A DNA stretch of 64,000 nt from Candidatus Eiseniibacteriota bacterium (GCA_016712505.1 JADJQY010000002.1:806001-870000); one strand, 5' to 3'. Positions 1 to 9,181 are shown, numbered from the stretch's first letter. Notes: a model not told the origin generated them from the sequence alone. A program made the numbers and translations.

Positions 1-32
1 CGCGCCGTCCCGGAAACGGAGGCCGCGCTCCG

Positions 33-49
33 GGCCCCCGTCGGGGGCC
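33..49. other. Short GC hairpin downstream of mcsB
   Basis: GGCCCC (33-38) and GGGGCC (44-49) form a perfect 6-bp stem around a 5-nt loop, just beyond the mcsB stop. It could slow or end transcription of the minus-strand run, but no T tract follows on that strand. The expected partner gene clpC would lie beyond the window edge, so a terminator here is uncertain. Confidence 0.25.
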
Positions 50-59
50 GCCGCCCGTC

Positions 60-1139
60 TCAGGCGGCATCCAACTTTGATTGCTCCGCTGCCCGCAAGG
101 TTTCCTGCACCAGGCGAGCCCGGTGCTCGTTTCGTTCTTCGGAGGTCATCTCGCGCCCCACCGCCTTCTGCAAGTGGGCCGGCTGTCCCCGGACCAGGAG
201 ATCGTTCAACACCGCCACCGGCGGAACGCTCCGTAGTCCGAGACTATGGCCAAGGCGGACCGCCGACAAGAGGGCGATCAGCTCCTGTGAAGAGAGGAGG
301 CGACCATAGCGGAGCACGCCGAGGGCGCGCAGACACTTGTCCTCGATCTGAAGACCGGCATCTCGCATCAGCCGCTCCTGGGCCTTCTCCTCCCAATCGA
401 GGATCTGGCGCACGACGCGGGTGAGCTTGCTCAGCGTCTCTTCCTCATCCTCCCCCAGCGTCACCTGGTTCGAGAGCTGGAAGAAGTTCCCCACCACCTC
501 GGAGCCTTCGCCGTAGAACCCGCGCACCGTCAGGCCGACCTGTCCCACCCCGGTCAGGATCTTCTTGATCTTCTGGGTCAGGACGAGTGCGGGGAGGTGC
601 ACCAACACCGAGGCGCGCATCCCCGTTCCCACGTTTGTGGGGCAGGCCGTGAGGTAGCCCAGTTCCGGAGTCCAGGCGTAGTCGAGTCGGCCGGCCAGGG
701 TTTCATCCAGTTCGCGCGCGGCCGCCATCGCCTCTTCCAGGCGCAGTCCGCCCCGCATCGCCTGGAGGCGCAGATGGTCTTCCTCGTTGACCATGATCGA
801 GAGCCCTTCGTCGGGCGAGAGCACCAGACCGCGCGCCCGGGTGTCGCTGGCCAGGTCGTGACTGATCAGGTGTCGTTCGAGCAGGAACTGGCGATCGACG
901 ATCGGCAACTCGCCCACCAGAACGGCGCCGCCTCCGGCAAACTGCGGCAGATCGACCGCTGCGTCGGTGATGCGCTGGCAGCCGCGGGTAAGGTCCTCGT
1001 CGAGCGCCTTGCCCACGAAGTGGACTCCGCGCAGGTTCCGGGCCAGGCGAATCCGAGTCGAGAGCACCCGATCGGCTTCGGGCCCCTCCTCGGCCAGCCA
1101 GCCGACCGGCCGGAGCGCCATTTCCGAGAGCGGAATCAC
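60..1139 (-). CDS. mcsB: McsB protein-arginine kinase
   Basis: Guanidino-phosphotransferase that phosphorylates arginines on proteins; in Firmicutes this marks substrates for ClpCP degradation and is activated by McsA. The 359-residue product matches the usual family length (about 360). Visible motifs are STRIRLARN (27-35), NEEDHLR (about 116) and the guanidino-kinase signature around CPTNVGTG (about 166), which holds the catalytic Cys. The GTG start at 1139 overlaps the mcsA stop as GTGA and has GGAAGG upstream; an in-frame ATG at 1121 is the alternative. The gene ends the minus-strand run that begins with the degP-like gene, and no ctsR or clpC is adjacent inside the window. Confidence 0.93.
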   Translation of the reverse strand: MIPLSEMALRPVGWLAEEGPEADRVLSTRIRLARNLRGVHFVGKALDEDLTRGCQRITDAAVDLPQFAGGGAVLVGELPIVDRQFLLERHLISHDLASDTRARGLVLSPDEGLSIMVNEEDHLRLQAMRGGLRLEEAMAAARELDETLAGRLDYAWTPELGYLTACPTNVGTGMRASVLVHLPALVLTQKIKKILTGVGQVGLTVRGFYGEGSEVVGNFFQLSNQVTLGEDEEETLSKLTRVVRQILDWEEKAQERLMRDAGLQIEDKCLRALGVLRYGRLLSSQELIALLSAVRLGHSLGLRSVPPVAVLNDLLVRGQPAHLQKAVGREMTSEERNEHRARLVQETLRAAEQSKLDAA

Positions 1140-1699
1140 TGGGTGCCCCCTTCCGAGACCGGGCTGGAGGCGGGTCCGCCTCCCCGGCCGGAGATCTGGG
1201 CCGCGGTCGGTTCGAGCGCGCGAATCTCGTCGCGCAACCGTGCGGCGGTCTCGAAGTCCTCCCGTTCGATGGCGCGCGAGAGATCGAGGCGCAGGCGGTC
1301 GAGCGCCTGGCGGCCGGGGTCGCCCGGTCCGACCGCCTCGGGCGTCCGCCCCTTGTGACGGACCGCGCCGTGGACCCGGCGTAGCACCTGGGGGAGCTGA
1401 GAAGCGAATGCGGTGTAGCAATCGGAGCAGCCCAGGCGACCGGTGCGCGCGAACTGGCTGAATCTCAGGCCGCAGCGCTCGCACTGCACCATGCCGACCT
1501 TGGTCGCGCTCTCGGGGTAGAGGTTCTCCGCCATCCAGATGAACTGATTGACGATCGAGAGCTTGTTCTGCTCGATCACCAGGTGGAATCCCTTCTCCGC
1601 GGCGCAATTGTCACAGAGGTGAATCTCGCGGAGCTGCCCTTGGGCGAACTACTTGAAATGGATGGTGGCTTCGGACTCGTGACAGTTCTGGCAGGTCAT
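1136..1699 (-). CDS. mcsA: McsA-like activator of McsB, interrupted by in-frame TAG
   Basis: Zinc-binding adaptor that activates McsB. Read from ATG 1699 the frame gives 187 codons, the normal family length. It has CxxC pairs at residues 3/6 (CQNC) and 29/32 (CDNC), then a central CERC...CSDC pair and a C-terminal UVR motif (about 145-178). Codon 17 (1651-1649) is TAG, exactly where relatives usually carry Lys, so AAG>TAG is the simplest change. Downstream, the only convenient restart is GTG at 1579, which would lose the first two CxxC pairs. The downstream mcsB start overlaps its stop (GTGA). TAG is an ordinary stop in neighbouring genes, so the codon is a real nonsense mutation, a sequencing error or a read-through site. 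Confidence 0.8.
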
Positions 1700-1789
1700 C
1701 CGGAGAATCCCTTTCTCACGGCCGTTCGTCCCTCGGCCGGCCGTCCCTGGGGCCATCCCTCCGCGGGCCGCCCTGGTGCACCGGCCCAC

Positions 1790-2548
1790 CTACACCGAGG
1801 GACGGTGGACCCTGAGCGTCCCCTCCTCGAGTCTCCCTATGCTATCGGCAAGCTGCGCCAACTGTTCATTGTGCGTGACCACAATCCACGCCTGGCGGTG
1901 CCGCCGAGCCAGAGTATACATGAGGTCGTGCAGCCCCCTGGCGGTCGCCGGGTCGAGATTGCCGGTCGGCTCGTCGGCCAGGACGACCGCCGGACGGTTG
2001 AAGAGGGCCCGGGCCAGGGCGACCCTTTGTTGCTCTCCCCCAGAGAGTTCGCCCGGTTTGTGCTCCGCCCGCGCGGCCAGCCCGACCTCGCCCAGGAGCT
2101 CCCTGGCCCGGGTTTCGACCTCCCGGGGGCCGAGTCCCTGGATCCGGCCGGGGAGGGAAACATTTTCCAGGGCGGTGAATTCCGGCAACAGGTGGTGAAA
2201 CTGGAAGACGAAGCCGAGATTTCGATTCCGAAACCGGGCGAGATCCTGGTCGTTCATCACGAACAGATCCCGCCCGCGAAAGTGCACTTGCCCTTCATCC
2301 GGCCGGTCGAGGGTGCCCAGGAGGTGGAGCAAGGTGCTCTTGCCCGAGCCGGAGGTGCCGACCACGGCGAGGATCTCCCCCTCGTCGAGATCGAGATCGA
2401 CCTGCCGCAGGATCTCCAGCCGTTCCGACCCCATGGTGTAGACCCGCCGGAGCCCCCGCGCCTCGAGCACCCGCGCCGCGTTCACCGGCAATTGCTGCGC
2501 CGTCGGGCGCGAGACCTCGCCGTCGGGTTGAATGGGCGACTCGTTCAT
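1790..2548 (-). CDS. lolD: LolD-type lipoprotein-releasing ABC transporter ATPase
   Basis: ATPase subunit that powers release of lipoproteins from the inner membrane toward LolA. The 252-residue protein has Walker A GTSGSGKST (64-72), the ABC signature LSGGEQQR (about 162), Walker B ending LADEP, and a switch His in VVTHN. The ATG at 2548 overlaps the lolC stop as ATGA, and GGTGGAG upstream can serve as ribosome site; a longer in-frame start at 2590 would sit deep inside lolC. The first 25 residues form a non-conserved extension. The stop is TAG. Pairing with a LolC/E-type permease supports LolD over a generic MacB/FtsE assignment. Confidence 0.9.
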   Translation of the reverse strand: MNESPIQPDGEVSRPTAQQLPVNAARVLEARGLRRVYTMGSERLEILRQVDLDLDEGEILAVVGTSGSGKSTLLHLLGTLDRPDEGQVHFRGRDLFVMNDQDLARFRNRNLGFVFQFHHLLPEFTALENVSLPGRIQGLGPREVETRARELLGEVGLAARAEHKPGELSGGEQQRVALARALFNRPAVVLADEPTGNLDPATARGLHDLMYTLARRHRQAWIVVTHNEQLAQLADSIGRLEEGTLRVHRPSV

Positions 2549-3780
2549 TGGCGTATCGACTCCACCGGGTCCTGCCGCGACGCTCGCCAAGCCGGATAGA
2601 TGGTCGAGACGATCGAGATGACCAGCACCGCGCCGAGGATGGCCACCACGTCGAGTGCCTGCACCCGCACCGGGAGGGTGTCGATGAAGTAGACATCCCC
2701 GGGCAGCTTGATGAACTTGTATCGCTCGAGCAGGTAGCAGAGCAGCAGGCCACCGCTTCCCCCCAGCACCATCCCGACCCCGCCGATCACGATCCCTTCC
2801 CAGACGAAGATGCGCGCCACCTCCGCCTGGGTGGCACCCATCGAGCGGAGAATCCCGATCTCGCGTCGCTTCTCCATTACCAGCATGATCAGCGTGCTGG
2901 TGATGTTAAAGGCGGCGACGAGCACGATCAGGGCGAGGATGACGAACATGACCCGCTTCTCGGTCTGCATCCAGGAGAAGAGATTCGAGTTCATGTCGAT
3001 CCAGTCGGTGGTGCGGTAGGGAAACCCGCCGAGATGCGCCAGGATCGCCTCCCCCACCAGCGGGGCGCGATACATGTCCCGGACCCGGATCGAGAGGGCG
3101 GAGACGCGATCCCCCAGGGAGAAGAAGCTCTGCGCTTCGGGAATGGCGATGAAGGCGAGAGATGAGTCGTATTCGTACATCCCCGACTTGAAGATGCCGG
3201 CCACCCGGTAGTTGCGCACCTTGGGCACGTAGCCGAGCGGCGACACCGCGCCGGTGTGTGGAGTGAGGATCTGGACCCGTTCCCCCAGGGTGACCCGGAG
3301 ATTGTCGGCGATGTGCGAGCCGAGCACGATCCCCGGGAGTTCGCCATCTCGCGCCGCGAGCGAGAGCGGGCCGTCGAGCGACTTGATGTACTTCGGCACG
3401 TCGGTCACCAGCGCCTCGGCCTCGAGGTCAACCCCCTTGACCACGATGCCATCCGACCCCCAGCGCGAGCTGACCAGCGCCTTGCCGTAGACGAAGGGGG
3501 CGACCGCCACCACCTCGGGGTTCTCCTTGATCCGCTGGGAGAGCGAGTCGACCGGTCCGATCCCCTCACTGCCGTAGCCGAGGATCAGGACGTGGGCGTT
3601 GGTCCCGACGATGCGGGTCTTGACCTCGGTCTCGAAGCCGTTCATGACCGCGAGGATCACGATGAGGGCCAGGGTGCCGAGGGAGATCCCGCCGACCGAG
3701 ATCCAGGTGATCAGGGAGAGGAATCCGCGTCCGCGCTTCGGCACCAGGTGCCGGCGGGCGATGAAGAGTTCGTAGCTCAA
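2545..3780 (-). CDS. lolC: LolC/LolE-type lipoprotein-releasing permease
   Basis: Inner-membrane permease that, with LolD, extracts outer-membrane lipoproteins. The 411-residue product shows the family layout: one membrane segment near residues 22-45, a large periplasmic domain (about 46-270), and three C-terminal membrane segments ending in a positively charged tail. The start codon is TTG at 3780, 10 nt after the purF stop, with only a weak ribosome site. Its stop overlaps lolD. A single permease gene is seen rather than a lolC/lolE pair, so it may act as a homodimer, as in many non-proteobacterial diderms. Confidence 0.88.
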   Translation of the reverse strand: MSYELFIARRHLVPKRGRGFLSLITWISVGGISLGTLALIVILAVMNGFETEVKTRIVGTNAHVLILGYGSEGIGPVDSLSQRIKENPEVVAVAPFVYGKALVSSRWGSDGIVVKGVDLEAEALVTDVPKYIKSLDGPLSLAARDGELPGIVLGSHIADNLRVTLGERVQILTPHTGAVSPLGYVPKVRNYRVAGIFKSGMYEYDSSLAFIAIPEAQSFFSLGDRVSALSIRVRDMYRAPLVGEAILAHLGGFPYRTTDWIDMNSNLFSWMQTEKRVMFVILALIVLVAAFNITSTLIMLVMEKRREIGILRSMGATQAEVARIFVWEGIVIGGVGMVLGGSGGLLLCYLLERYKFIKLPGDVYFIDTLPVRVQALDVVAILGAVLVISIVSTIYPAWRASRQDPVESIRQ

Positions 3781-3790
3781 CGGCGCAGCT

Positions 3791-5239
3791 TCATTCGCGG
3801 TCGAACGGGGTGGAGCCGGAGGCCATCGGCACCCGCGTGGGGTAACGCCCGGTCCAGCAGGCGGTGCAGTACCCGTCCGGTTCCTTCACCGCGGCGGCGA
3901 GATCCTCGAGATCGAGATACCCGAGCGAGGTGGCGCCGATGAAGGCGCGGGTCGCTTCGAGGTCATGGTCGCTGGCGATCAGCTCCTCCCGCGATGGAGT
4001 GTCGATCCCGTAGTGACACGGATGGGTGACCGGGGGGGACGCGACCCGGAAATGGACTTCGGTCGCCCCGGCGCGGAAGATCAGCTCGACCAGCTTGCGG
4101 CTGGTGGTGCCGCGCACGATCGAGTCGTCGACCGCGACCACGCGGCGCCCCTCGAGCAGACTCCGCACCGGGTTGAACTTCACTGTCACGGCGGAGACGC
4201 GCGACTCCTGGCCGGGTCGGATGAACGTCCGCCCGACATAGTGGTTTCGGATCAGGCCGAGCTCGTAGGGGAGCCCGAGTTCCTCGGCAAAGCCCTGAGC
4301 GGCGGAGTTCGAGGAGTCGGGGATGGCGATCACCACGTCGGCCTGGGCCGGATGCCGCAGCGCCAGCCGTCGCCCCAGGTCGCGCCGCACGCGGTTGACC
4401 GCTTCGCCGAAGACGAAGCTGTCCGGCCGGGCGAAGTAGACATGCTCGAACATGCACGAGCTCCGCTTGACCTTGTGGGCGATGTGCCGGCTTTCGATCC
4501 CGGCGTCGGTCAAGATCACCATCTCCCCCGGTTCGACATCGCGGACGAACTCCGCCCCGAGGATGTCGAAGCCGCAGGTCTCGGAAGCGAGCACGTACAT
4601 CCCGTCGAGTCGCCCGAGGGAGAGCGGCCGGAAGCCGTTGGGATCGCGATAGCCGATGATCCGGCGCTCGTCCATGACCAGACAGGACATCGCCCCCTCG
4701 ACCTGCACGGCCGCCTCGATGAACCGTTCAGGCAGATCGGGGGCGTGAGAACGGGCGATCAGGTGGAGCAGGACCTCGGAATCGCTCGTGGTCTGGAAGA
4801 TCGAACCGCTCTCCTCCATCGCCGCCCGCACCTCGCGCACATTGGTCAGGTTGCCATTGTGCGCGATGGCCAGCTTCCCCCCCTTGTAGTCGACCAGGAA
4901 CGGTTGCACGTTGCGCAACTTGGTGGCGTGACCGGTGGTGGCGTAGCGGTTGTGTCCGATCCCCATGTACCCGGTGAGCTGGCGGCGGGCGTCGTCCCCG
5001 AAGATGTCGCTCACCAGGCCGATTCCCCGGTGCACGCGCGTCTTTGCGCCGTCGTGCACCACGATGCCGGACCCCTCCTGTCCGCGGTGTTGCAGCGCGT
5101 ACAGGCCGTAATAGATCAGATCGGTGACGTTGCCGCGGCCGTAGACCGCGAACAGTCCGCACTCGTCGTGGAATCGGTCGCGCGGATCCCGCGCGAAGGT
5201 CAGCTCCCGGCCTGCTCCCGGGACGCGGTCACGCTTCAC
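3791..5239 (-). CDS. purF: Amidophosphoribosyltransferase
   Basis: First step of de novo purine synthesis: PRPP plus glutamine to 5-phosphoribosylamine. The 482-residue protein has an N-terminal Ntn-type glutaminase domain beginning at Cys27 (DECGLF), so a 26-residue propeptide must be removed to free the nucleophile. A phosphoribosyltransferase domain follows with the PRPP loop VDDSIVRGTTS (about 375). Cysteines in SSCMFEHVYF, THPCHYG and the C-terminal CTACW match the iron-sulfur type of enzyme known from Bacillus. GTG start at 5239 overlaps the upstream purS-like stop as GTGA. It lies in the pur run and is followed by lolC after 10 nt. Confidence 0.96.
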   Translation of the reverse strand: MKRDRVPGAGRELTFARDPRDRFHDECGLFAVYGRGNVTDLIYYGLYALQHRGQEGSGIVVHDGAKTRVHRGIGLVSDIFGDDARRQLTGYMGIGHNRYATTGHATKLRNVQPFLVDYKGGKLAIAHNGNLTNVREVRAAMEESGSIFQTTSDSEVLLHLIARSHAPDLPERFIEAAVQVEGAMSCLVMDERRIIGYRDPNGFRPLSLGRLDGMYVLASETCGFDILGAEFVRDVEPGEMVILTDAGIESRHIAHKVKRSSCMFEHVYFARPDSFVFGEAVNRVRRDLGRRLALRHPAQADVVIAIPDSSNSAAQGFAEELGLPYELGLIRNHYVGRTFIRPGQESRVSAVTVKFNPVRSLLEGRRVVAVDDSIVRGTTSRKLVELIFRAGATEVHFRVASPPVTHPCHYGIDTPSREELIASDHDLEATRAFIGATSLGYLDLEDLAAAVKEPDGYCTACWTGRYPTRVPMASGSTPFDRE

Positions 5240-5889
5240 AGGGCACCGCCCCAGAGCGGAAGCGGCACCGCCCCGACGAAGATCCGATGGTCCTGGTAGT
5301 GCGGGTTGGCCAGAAGGCCCTCCGTGCGCGTGCGAATCGGCCCCACCTGCACGATGCGGGTCTGGCGCTCTTCCTCCGCGCAGGCGTCACTCCACTCCAC
5401 CGTCCAGAGCTCGGCCGCGCCGACTCCCAGCAAGCGATGCGGGGCAAGGGCGACGGCCAGATCCTCCGGCGCTCCCTGGGTGTCGCGCGGCCAGACCATC
5501 AAATGATCGCGATCCGGACGGTCGAGCGGCGGGTGGCCGAAGGGGCCGGGGCGCGTCGTCCCGTGCGAGAACTCTCCCCCCCACGGTGTCCTGAGCCCGG
5601 CACCACGCACCCACATCCGCTCCTTGTTCGAGTTCCAGAGCACCACCGTCCGGTCGAAGTAGCGCTCGAGATCGGCCACCACATCGCCCCCCTCCGCGGG
5701 GAGCAGCGCCAGCTCGAGGATGCGGCGACGCCGCAGCGCCTCGAGGCGCGCGCCGAATCCGAGGAGGCCGCGGATCGCCTCGCGCGCGGTCACCGCGCTC
5801 GGGTCGAGTCCCTTGCGTTCGATCAGGATCTGAATCGCGATCGGGAGTTCCCCTCCGACCGGAAACGGATCAGTGGTTGCCTGTGGCAT
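5236..5889 (-). CDS. purS: PurS-like FGAM synthase small subunit with a large insertion
   Basis: PurS bridges PurQ and PurL in bacterial formylglycinamidine ribonucleotide synthase and is normally about 80 residues. This 217-residue protein has PurS-like ends: an N-terminal strand-helix-strand (about 17-62, with the motif KGLDPSAVTAREAIRGLLGF) and a C-terminal stretch LLANPHYQDHRI (192-203) resembling the closing helix and strand of PurS. About 100 residues of unrecognised sequence lie between them. Position between purQ and purF supports the assignment. ATG 5889 is preceded by GAGAGGA at good spacing, and its stop overlaps purF. I recognise no domain in the insertion. Confidence 0.6.
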   Translation of the reverse strand: MPQATTDPFPVGGELPIAIQILIERKGLDPSAVTAREAIRGLLGFGARLEALRRRRILELALLPAEGGDVVADLERYFDRTVVLWNSNKERMWVRGAGLRTPWGGEFSHGTTRPGPFGHPPLDRPDRDHLMVWPRDTQGAPEDLAVALAPHRLLGVGAAELWTVEWSDACAEEERQTRIVQVGPIRTRTEGLLANPHYQDHRIFVGAVPLPLWGGAL

Positions 5890-5945
5890 GACGTCCTCTC
5901 GTACTGGGCGCGGTGAGCGCGCCGACCCGTCCGACCCTGGCCGGA

Positions 5946-6758
5946 CTAGCGCTGCAGTGCGCGGGCCAGAGCGTGAAACAGGACCATCCCCGGACCTTCG
6001 ACCTCCAACGCCTCCGCGGTGTGTCCGCGGCGACGTCGATCCCCCCAGGCTCCCTCGAGCCATTCCGGAACCTGGGCCAGCACCTGCGCCCGCTCCGGAT
6101 GGGGCATCAGGGCGAGCACGTTTCCCGCCGCGTTCGCCACCCCGGCCGCAGCCAGCGCCGAGCCGTTCGGCGTCCAGGGGAACGCGGTTTCGGGTCGACC
6201 ATCGGGTCGCGCATAGGCAAGCGCGAGGCGTTCCGGGAGACTGCGCGCCATGGCCGCATCCGCGGTGACGAATCGCCCCTCTCCGTGCGCCATCGGCATC
6301 GGCAACGGCTCGGTCAAACCTCGGGTGAACAGACACCGTTCCGCGCCCGGCCCAGGCACCAGGTAGACCCAGCGGGTGTAGTACGGATCCCGGTCGGCGA
6401 TTCGATTCGGGGCGAGGGCGATGCCGATCGCCTCCGACCCACCCGGATCCCCGGGCACGAGGCCGCTCTCGACCAGGATCTGTGCTCCGTTGCAGATTCC
6501 CCAGACCGGTGCTCCTTCCCGGGCGCGGGTGGCCAGGACTTCGAGCACCGGAAGGCGCGCCGCGATGGCGCCGGCGCGCACCCGATCCTGGTAACTGAAC
6601 CCTCCCGGCAAGAGATAGGCATCGTACTCGAGGAGCGATTCGGGCCGCTCGTTCCAGCGCACCACCTCCGCGCCGAGTCCGGCCCGCACCAGTGCGCGGA
6701 CGCTCTCGGCTTCGCAGTTGCTCCCGGGGAACTTCAGGACGGCGACACGGGCGGTCAT
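5946..6758 (-). CDS. purQ: Phosphoribosylformylglycinamidine synthase, glutaminase subunit
   Basis: Class I glutamine amidotransferase subunit that supplies ammonia to PurL for FGAR to FGAM conversion. The 270-residue protein has the nucleophile Cys89 in GICNGAQ and the His/Glu pair in the C-terminal MPHPER. It starts with KFPGSNCE, typical of PurQ. ATG 6758 overlaps the purL stop as ATGA; the stop is TAG, and a 56-nt gap separates it from the PurS-like gene. It is somewhat longer than the smallest PurQ (about 225 residues) but normal for the family. Confidence 0.95.
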   Translation of the reverse strand: MTARVAVLKFPGSNCEAESVRALVRAGLGAEVVRWNERPESLLEYDAYLLPGGFSYQDRVRAGAIAARLPVLEVLATRAREGAPVWGICNGAQILVESGLVPGDPGGSEAIGIALAPNRIADRDPYYTRWVYLVPGPGAERCLFTRGLTEPLPMPMAHGEGRFVTADAAMARSLPERLALAYARPDGRPETAFPWTPNGSALAAAGVANAAGNVLALMPHPERAQVLAQVPEWLEGAWGDRRRRGHTAEALEVEGPGMVLFHALARALQR

Positions 6759-9181
6759 CGGGAAGCTCCATCTCGTGCATCGTGGCGCGCGTCGGCTGCC
6801 CCTTCCAGGCCGGCCCCTCGATTGTGGTAAAGCAGCGACTCGAGTCTGCGGGACCAGCGGGCGTGGATCCTCACCAGATCGAGTTCCGCCAGCTGGTCGT
6901 CCCCGCGCAGGACGGTGATCGCCGTGCCCGGGGTCACCAGTCCAACGGTCGCGAAGTCGACCTCCGCGGCGTGCAGGTGGCCTTCGACCTGGTCGATCCG
7001 CTCCGGGTCGACCTCGAGCACGAACCCTGGACTCTCGCTGAGCAGGAACTCATGCGCCGCGAGGGTCTGTTCGAACTCCGCCAGATCGATCCGGGCCCCG
7101 AGACCGACGCAGCGCTCCTCGTCCGTCGCCATGGTGAACAGAGCCGCGAGGAGGCCTCCGTCGGCCAGGTCGTTCGCTCCCCGCAGGAGGCCGGCCTCCG
7201 CCAAGGCGAGCACGGCGCGGATCTCGCGCGCTTCGGCCGCGAGGTCGGGCTTGGGCACGCGGCCTCGCGTCGGGGAAGCGTCGCCAGTGGTCGATCCCCA
7301 GACCCGCTCGCGGGCCCCGGTCACGATCAGGTAGCTCCCCGCCTCCTTGAGACGGGGGGTGAGCGCGCGACCGTAATCATCAATGACGCCGAAACATGCC
7401 ACGATGGGAGACGGGGGAATGCTCCGCCCCGCGGACGAGAAGTTGTAGAGCGAGACGTTTCCCGAGACGATCGGCAACGCCTCTTCGGGACGTGCAAACG
7501 CCCCGATTGCCGCGCACGCCTCGGCCATCCCCCGGAGCGCCGCGTCGAGCTCTCCGAGCGCGACCGGATCTTCCGGATTGCCGAAATTCAGGCAGTCGGT
7601 GAGGCACAGGGGGCGTGCGCCGGCCGCGACCACGTTGCGCACCGCCTCGGTGACCGCGAGCACCCCCGCCCAGTAGGGGTCGAGGCGGCCGTAGTCGGGG
7701 TTGCCGTCGACACTGACCGCCACGCCGAGGCTCTCCCCCGGGATCGGGCGAACCATGCCGGCCGCCGCCTCCCCGGGACGCAGGAAGGCGAGTCCCTGCA
7801 CTTCAGCGTCGTAGAATCGGTAGACCGCCGCGCGGCTGGACGCGTTCCAGGCGGCAAGACGGGACTCCGCCCACGCCTGCCATCCGGCCCCGCCCGGATC
7901 CTCGCGCGGCGGGGGGGGATCAGCGATCGGGCCGGCCTCGCTCCGCGGTGCCACTGGCCGTGGTACCTGGGGCAGGGTCTCGAGCGCCGCGGCGGAGAGG
8001 TCGACGACCAGATCCCCGTGCCAGCGACAGCGGTAGACCCGTTCCTCGGTCACTCGTCCGATGATCGCCGCGGCGGCGTTCGGGTAGGTTCGCGCCAGGT
8101 CGTACCGCTCGTTCCAGATGGCGCAGAACTCGGCTGCCAGCCGCTTCGGCACCGCCCAGACGAACCGTTCCTGCGTTTCACCACAGAGTACCTCGTGCGG
8201 AGCCAGATCGGGGAGCCCCTGCGGCACCTGCTCCAGTTCGATCTCCGCGCCGAAGCCGCCGGCGAAAACCAGTTCGGAAGAAGCGCCGCCGAGCCCTCCC
8301 GCCCCGAGGTCCTTGCACCCCACGGCCACCTGGTGCTCCTCGATCCAGCGCCAGGCATCCTTGGTCGCCTCGACCAGGACGCGCTTGAGAAACGGGTCGT
8401 GGATCTGGACCGCTCCCCGATTCTCCGCCGCCTCTTCCTCGTCGAGGATCTGCGAGGCGAACGACGCTCCCCCCAGACCGGTCGCGTCGGTCGGCTTCCC
8501 CACCAGCACCAGGGCGTACTCCTCGGCGCGCGCCGCCTCCGGCACCCGGCTGCGGATGATGCGGCGTCGTGGGGCGACCCCGAAGGCGACGACGTTGACC
8601 AGGCAGTTGTCGTCGAACCCCTCGTGAAACGCCACGTCCCCGCCGGCATTCGGGACGCCCAGCGCGTTGCCGTACTCCGCCACGCCCTGCACTACTCCGC
8701 GCACGATGCCCCGAACCCGCTCGCGATTCGGCCCGCTCGGATCTCCGAAGCGAAGGGCGTCGAGCACTCCGATCACGTCCGCCCCCATGCAGTAGACGTC
8801 GCGCACGATCCCGCCGACTCCGGTCGCGGCCCCTTCGACCGGCAACACCTGCGACGGATGGTTGTGGCTCTCGTGGGCCACGACCAAGGTCCACTCCTCT
8901 CCACCCCAGAGCCCCAGACTGACCACGCCGGCGTCCTCTCCGGGGCCGAGCAGCACATGCGAGGCGAGCGGCGGCAGGTGGGTCTTGAGCAGCGCCCGGC
9001 TGCTCTTGTAGGAGCAGTGTTCGCTCCAGGAGACGTCGTAGAGGAAGGCCTCGGGTAGGGTCAGGTCGCGACCAACCGCGGCCAGGGCCTGCCGCCACTC
9101 TTCTCCGGTCAAGCGGAGGCCGTGCTTCCCTGCTTCGGTCCGCATTTCTTCGGGGGTGCGCCCCATCATCGCCAGCTTCAT
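6755..9181 (-). CDS. purL: Phosphoribosylformylglycinamidine synthase, large subunit (small-type PurL)
   Basis: ATP-dependent amidation of FGAR, the synthetase partner of PurQ and PurS. At 808 residues it is the small PurL type, lacking fused glutaminase and N-terminal domains, which fits the separate purQ and PurS-like genes. Features include SWSEHCSYKSSR (about 50-61), SHNHPS and a repeated AIRS-like two-half architecture. ATG 9181 overlaps the purB stop and its own stop overlaps purQ, both as ATGA, so translation is probably coupled along the cluster. The last roughly 20 residues are a low-complexity tail. Confidence 0.96.
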   Translation of the reverse strand: MKLAMMGRTPEEMRTEAGKHGLRLTGEEWRQALAAVGRDLTLPEAFLYDVSWSEHCSYKSSRALLKTHLPPLASHVLLGPGEDAGVVSLGLWGGEEWTLVVAHESHNHPSQVLPVEGAATGVGGIVRDVYCMGADVIGVLDALRFGDPSGPNRERVRGIVRGVVQGVAEYGNALGVPNAGGDVAFHEGFDDNCLVNVVAFGVAPRRRIIRSRVPEAARAEEYALVLVGKPTDATGLGGASFASQILDEEEAAENRGAVQIHDPFLKRVLVEATKDAWRWIEEHQVAVGCKDLGAGGLGGASSELVFAGGFGAEIELEQVPQGLPDLAPHEVLCGETQERFVWAVPKRLAAEFCAIWNERYDLARTYPNAAAAIIGRVTEERVYRCRWHGDLVVDLSAAALETLPQVPRPVAPRSEAGPIADPPPPREDPGGAGWQAWAESRLAAWNASSRAAVYRFYDAEVQGLAFLRPGEAAAGMVRPIPGESLGVAVSVDGNPDYGRLDPYWAGVLAVTEAVRNVVAAGARPLCLTDCLNFGNPEDPVALGELDAALRGMAEACAAIGAFARPEEALPIVSGNVSLYNFSSAGRSIPPSPIVACFGVIDDYGRALTPRLKEAGSYLIVTGARERVWGSTTGDASPTRGRVPKPDLAAEAREIRAVLALAEAGLLRGANDLADGGLLAALFTMATDEERCVGLGARIDLAEFEQTLAAHEFLLSESPGFVLEVDPERIDQVEGHLHAAEVDFATVGLVTPGTAITVLRGDDQLAELDLVRIHARWSRRLESLLYHNRGAGLEGAADARHDARDGASR

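Noticed and set aside
1649..1651. Amber codon reassignment (for example pyrrolysine) to explain mcsA
   Set aside because: Many genes, including rpsT, hslU, secA and purQ, end with TAG at the expected place.
6692..9058. Plus-strand open frame opposite purL
   Set aside because: Antisense shadow of a confidently identified gene; no ribosome site or family features.
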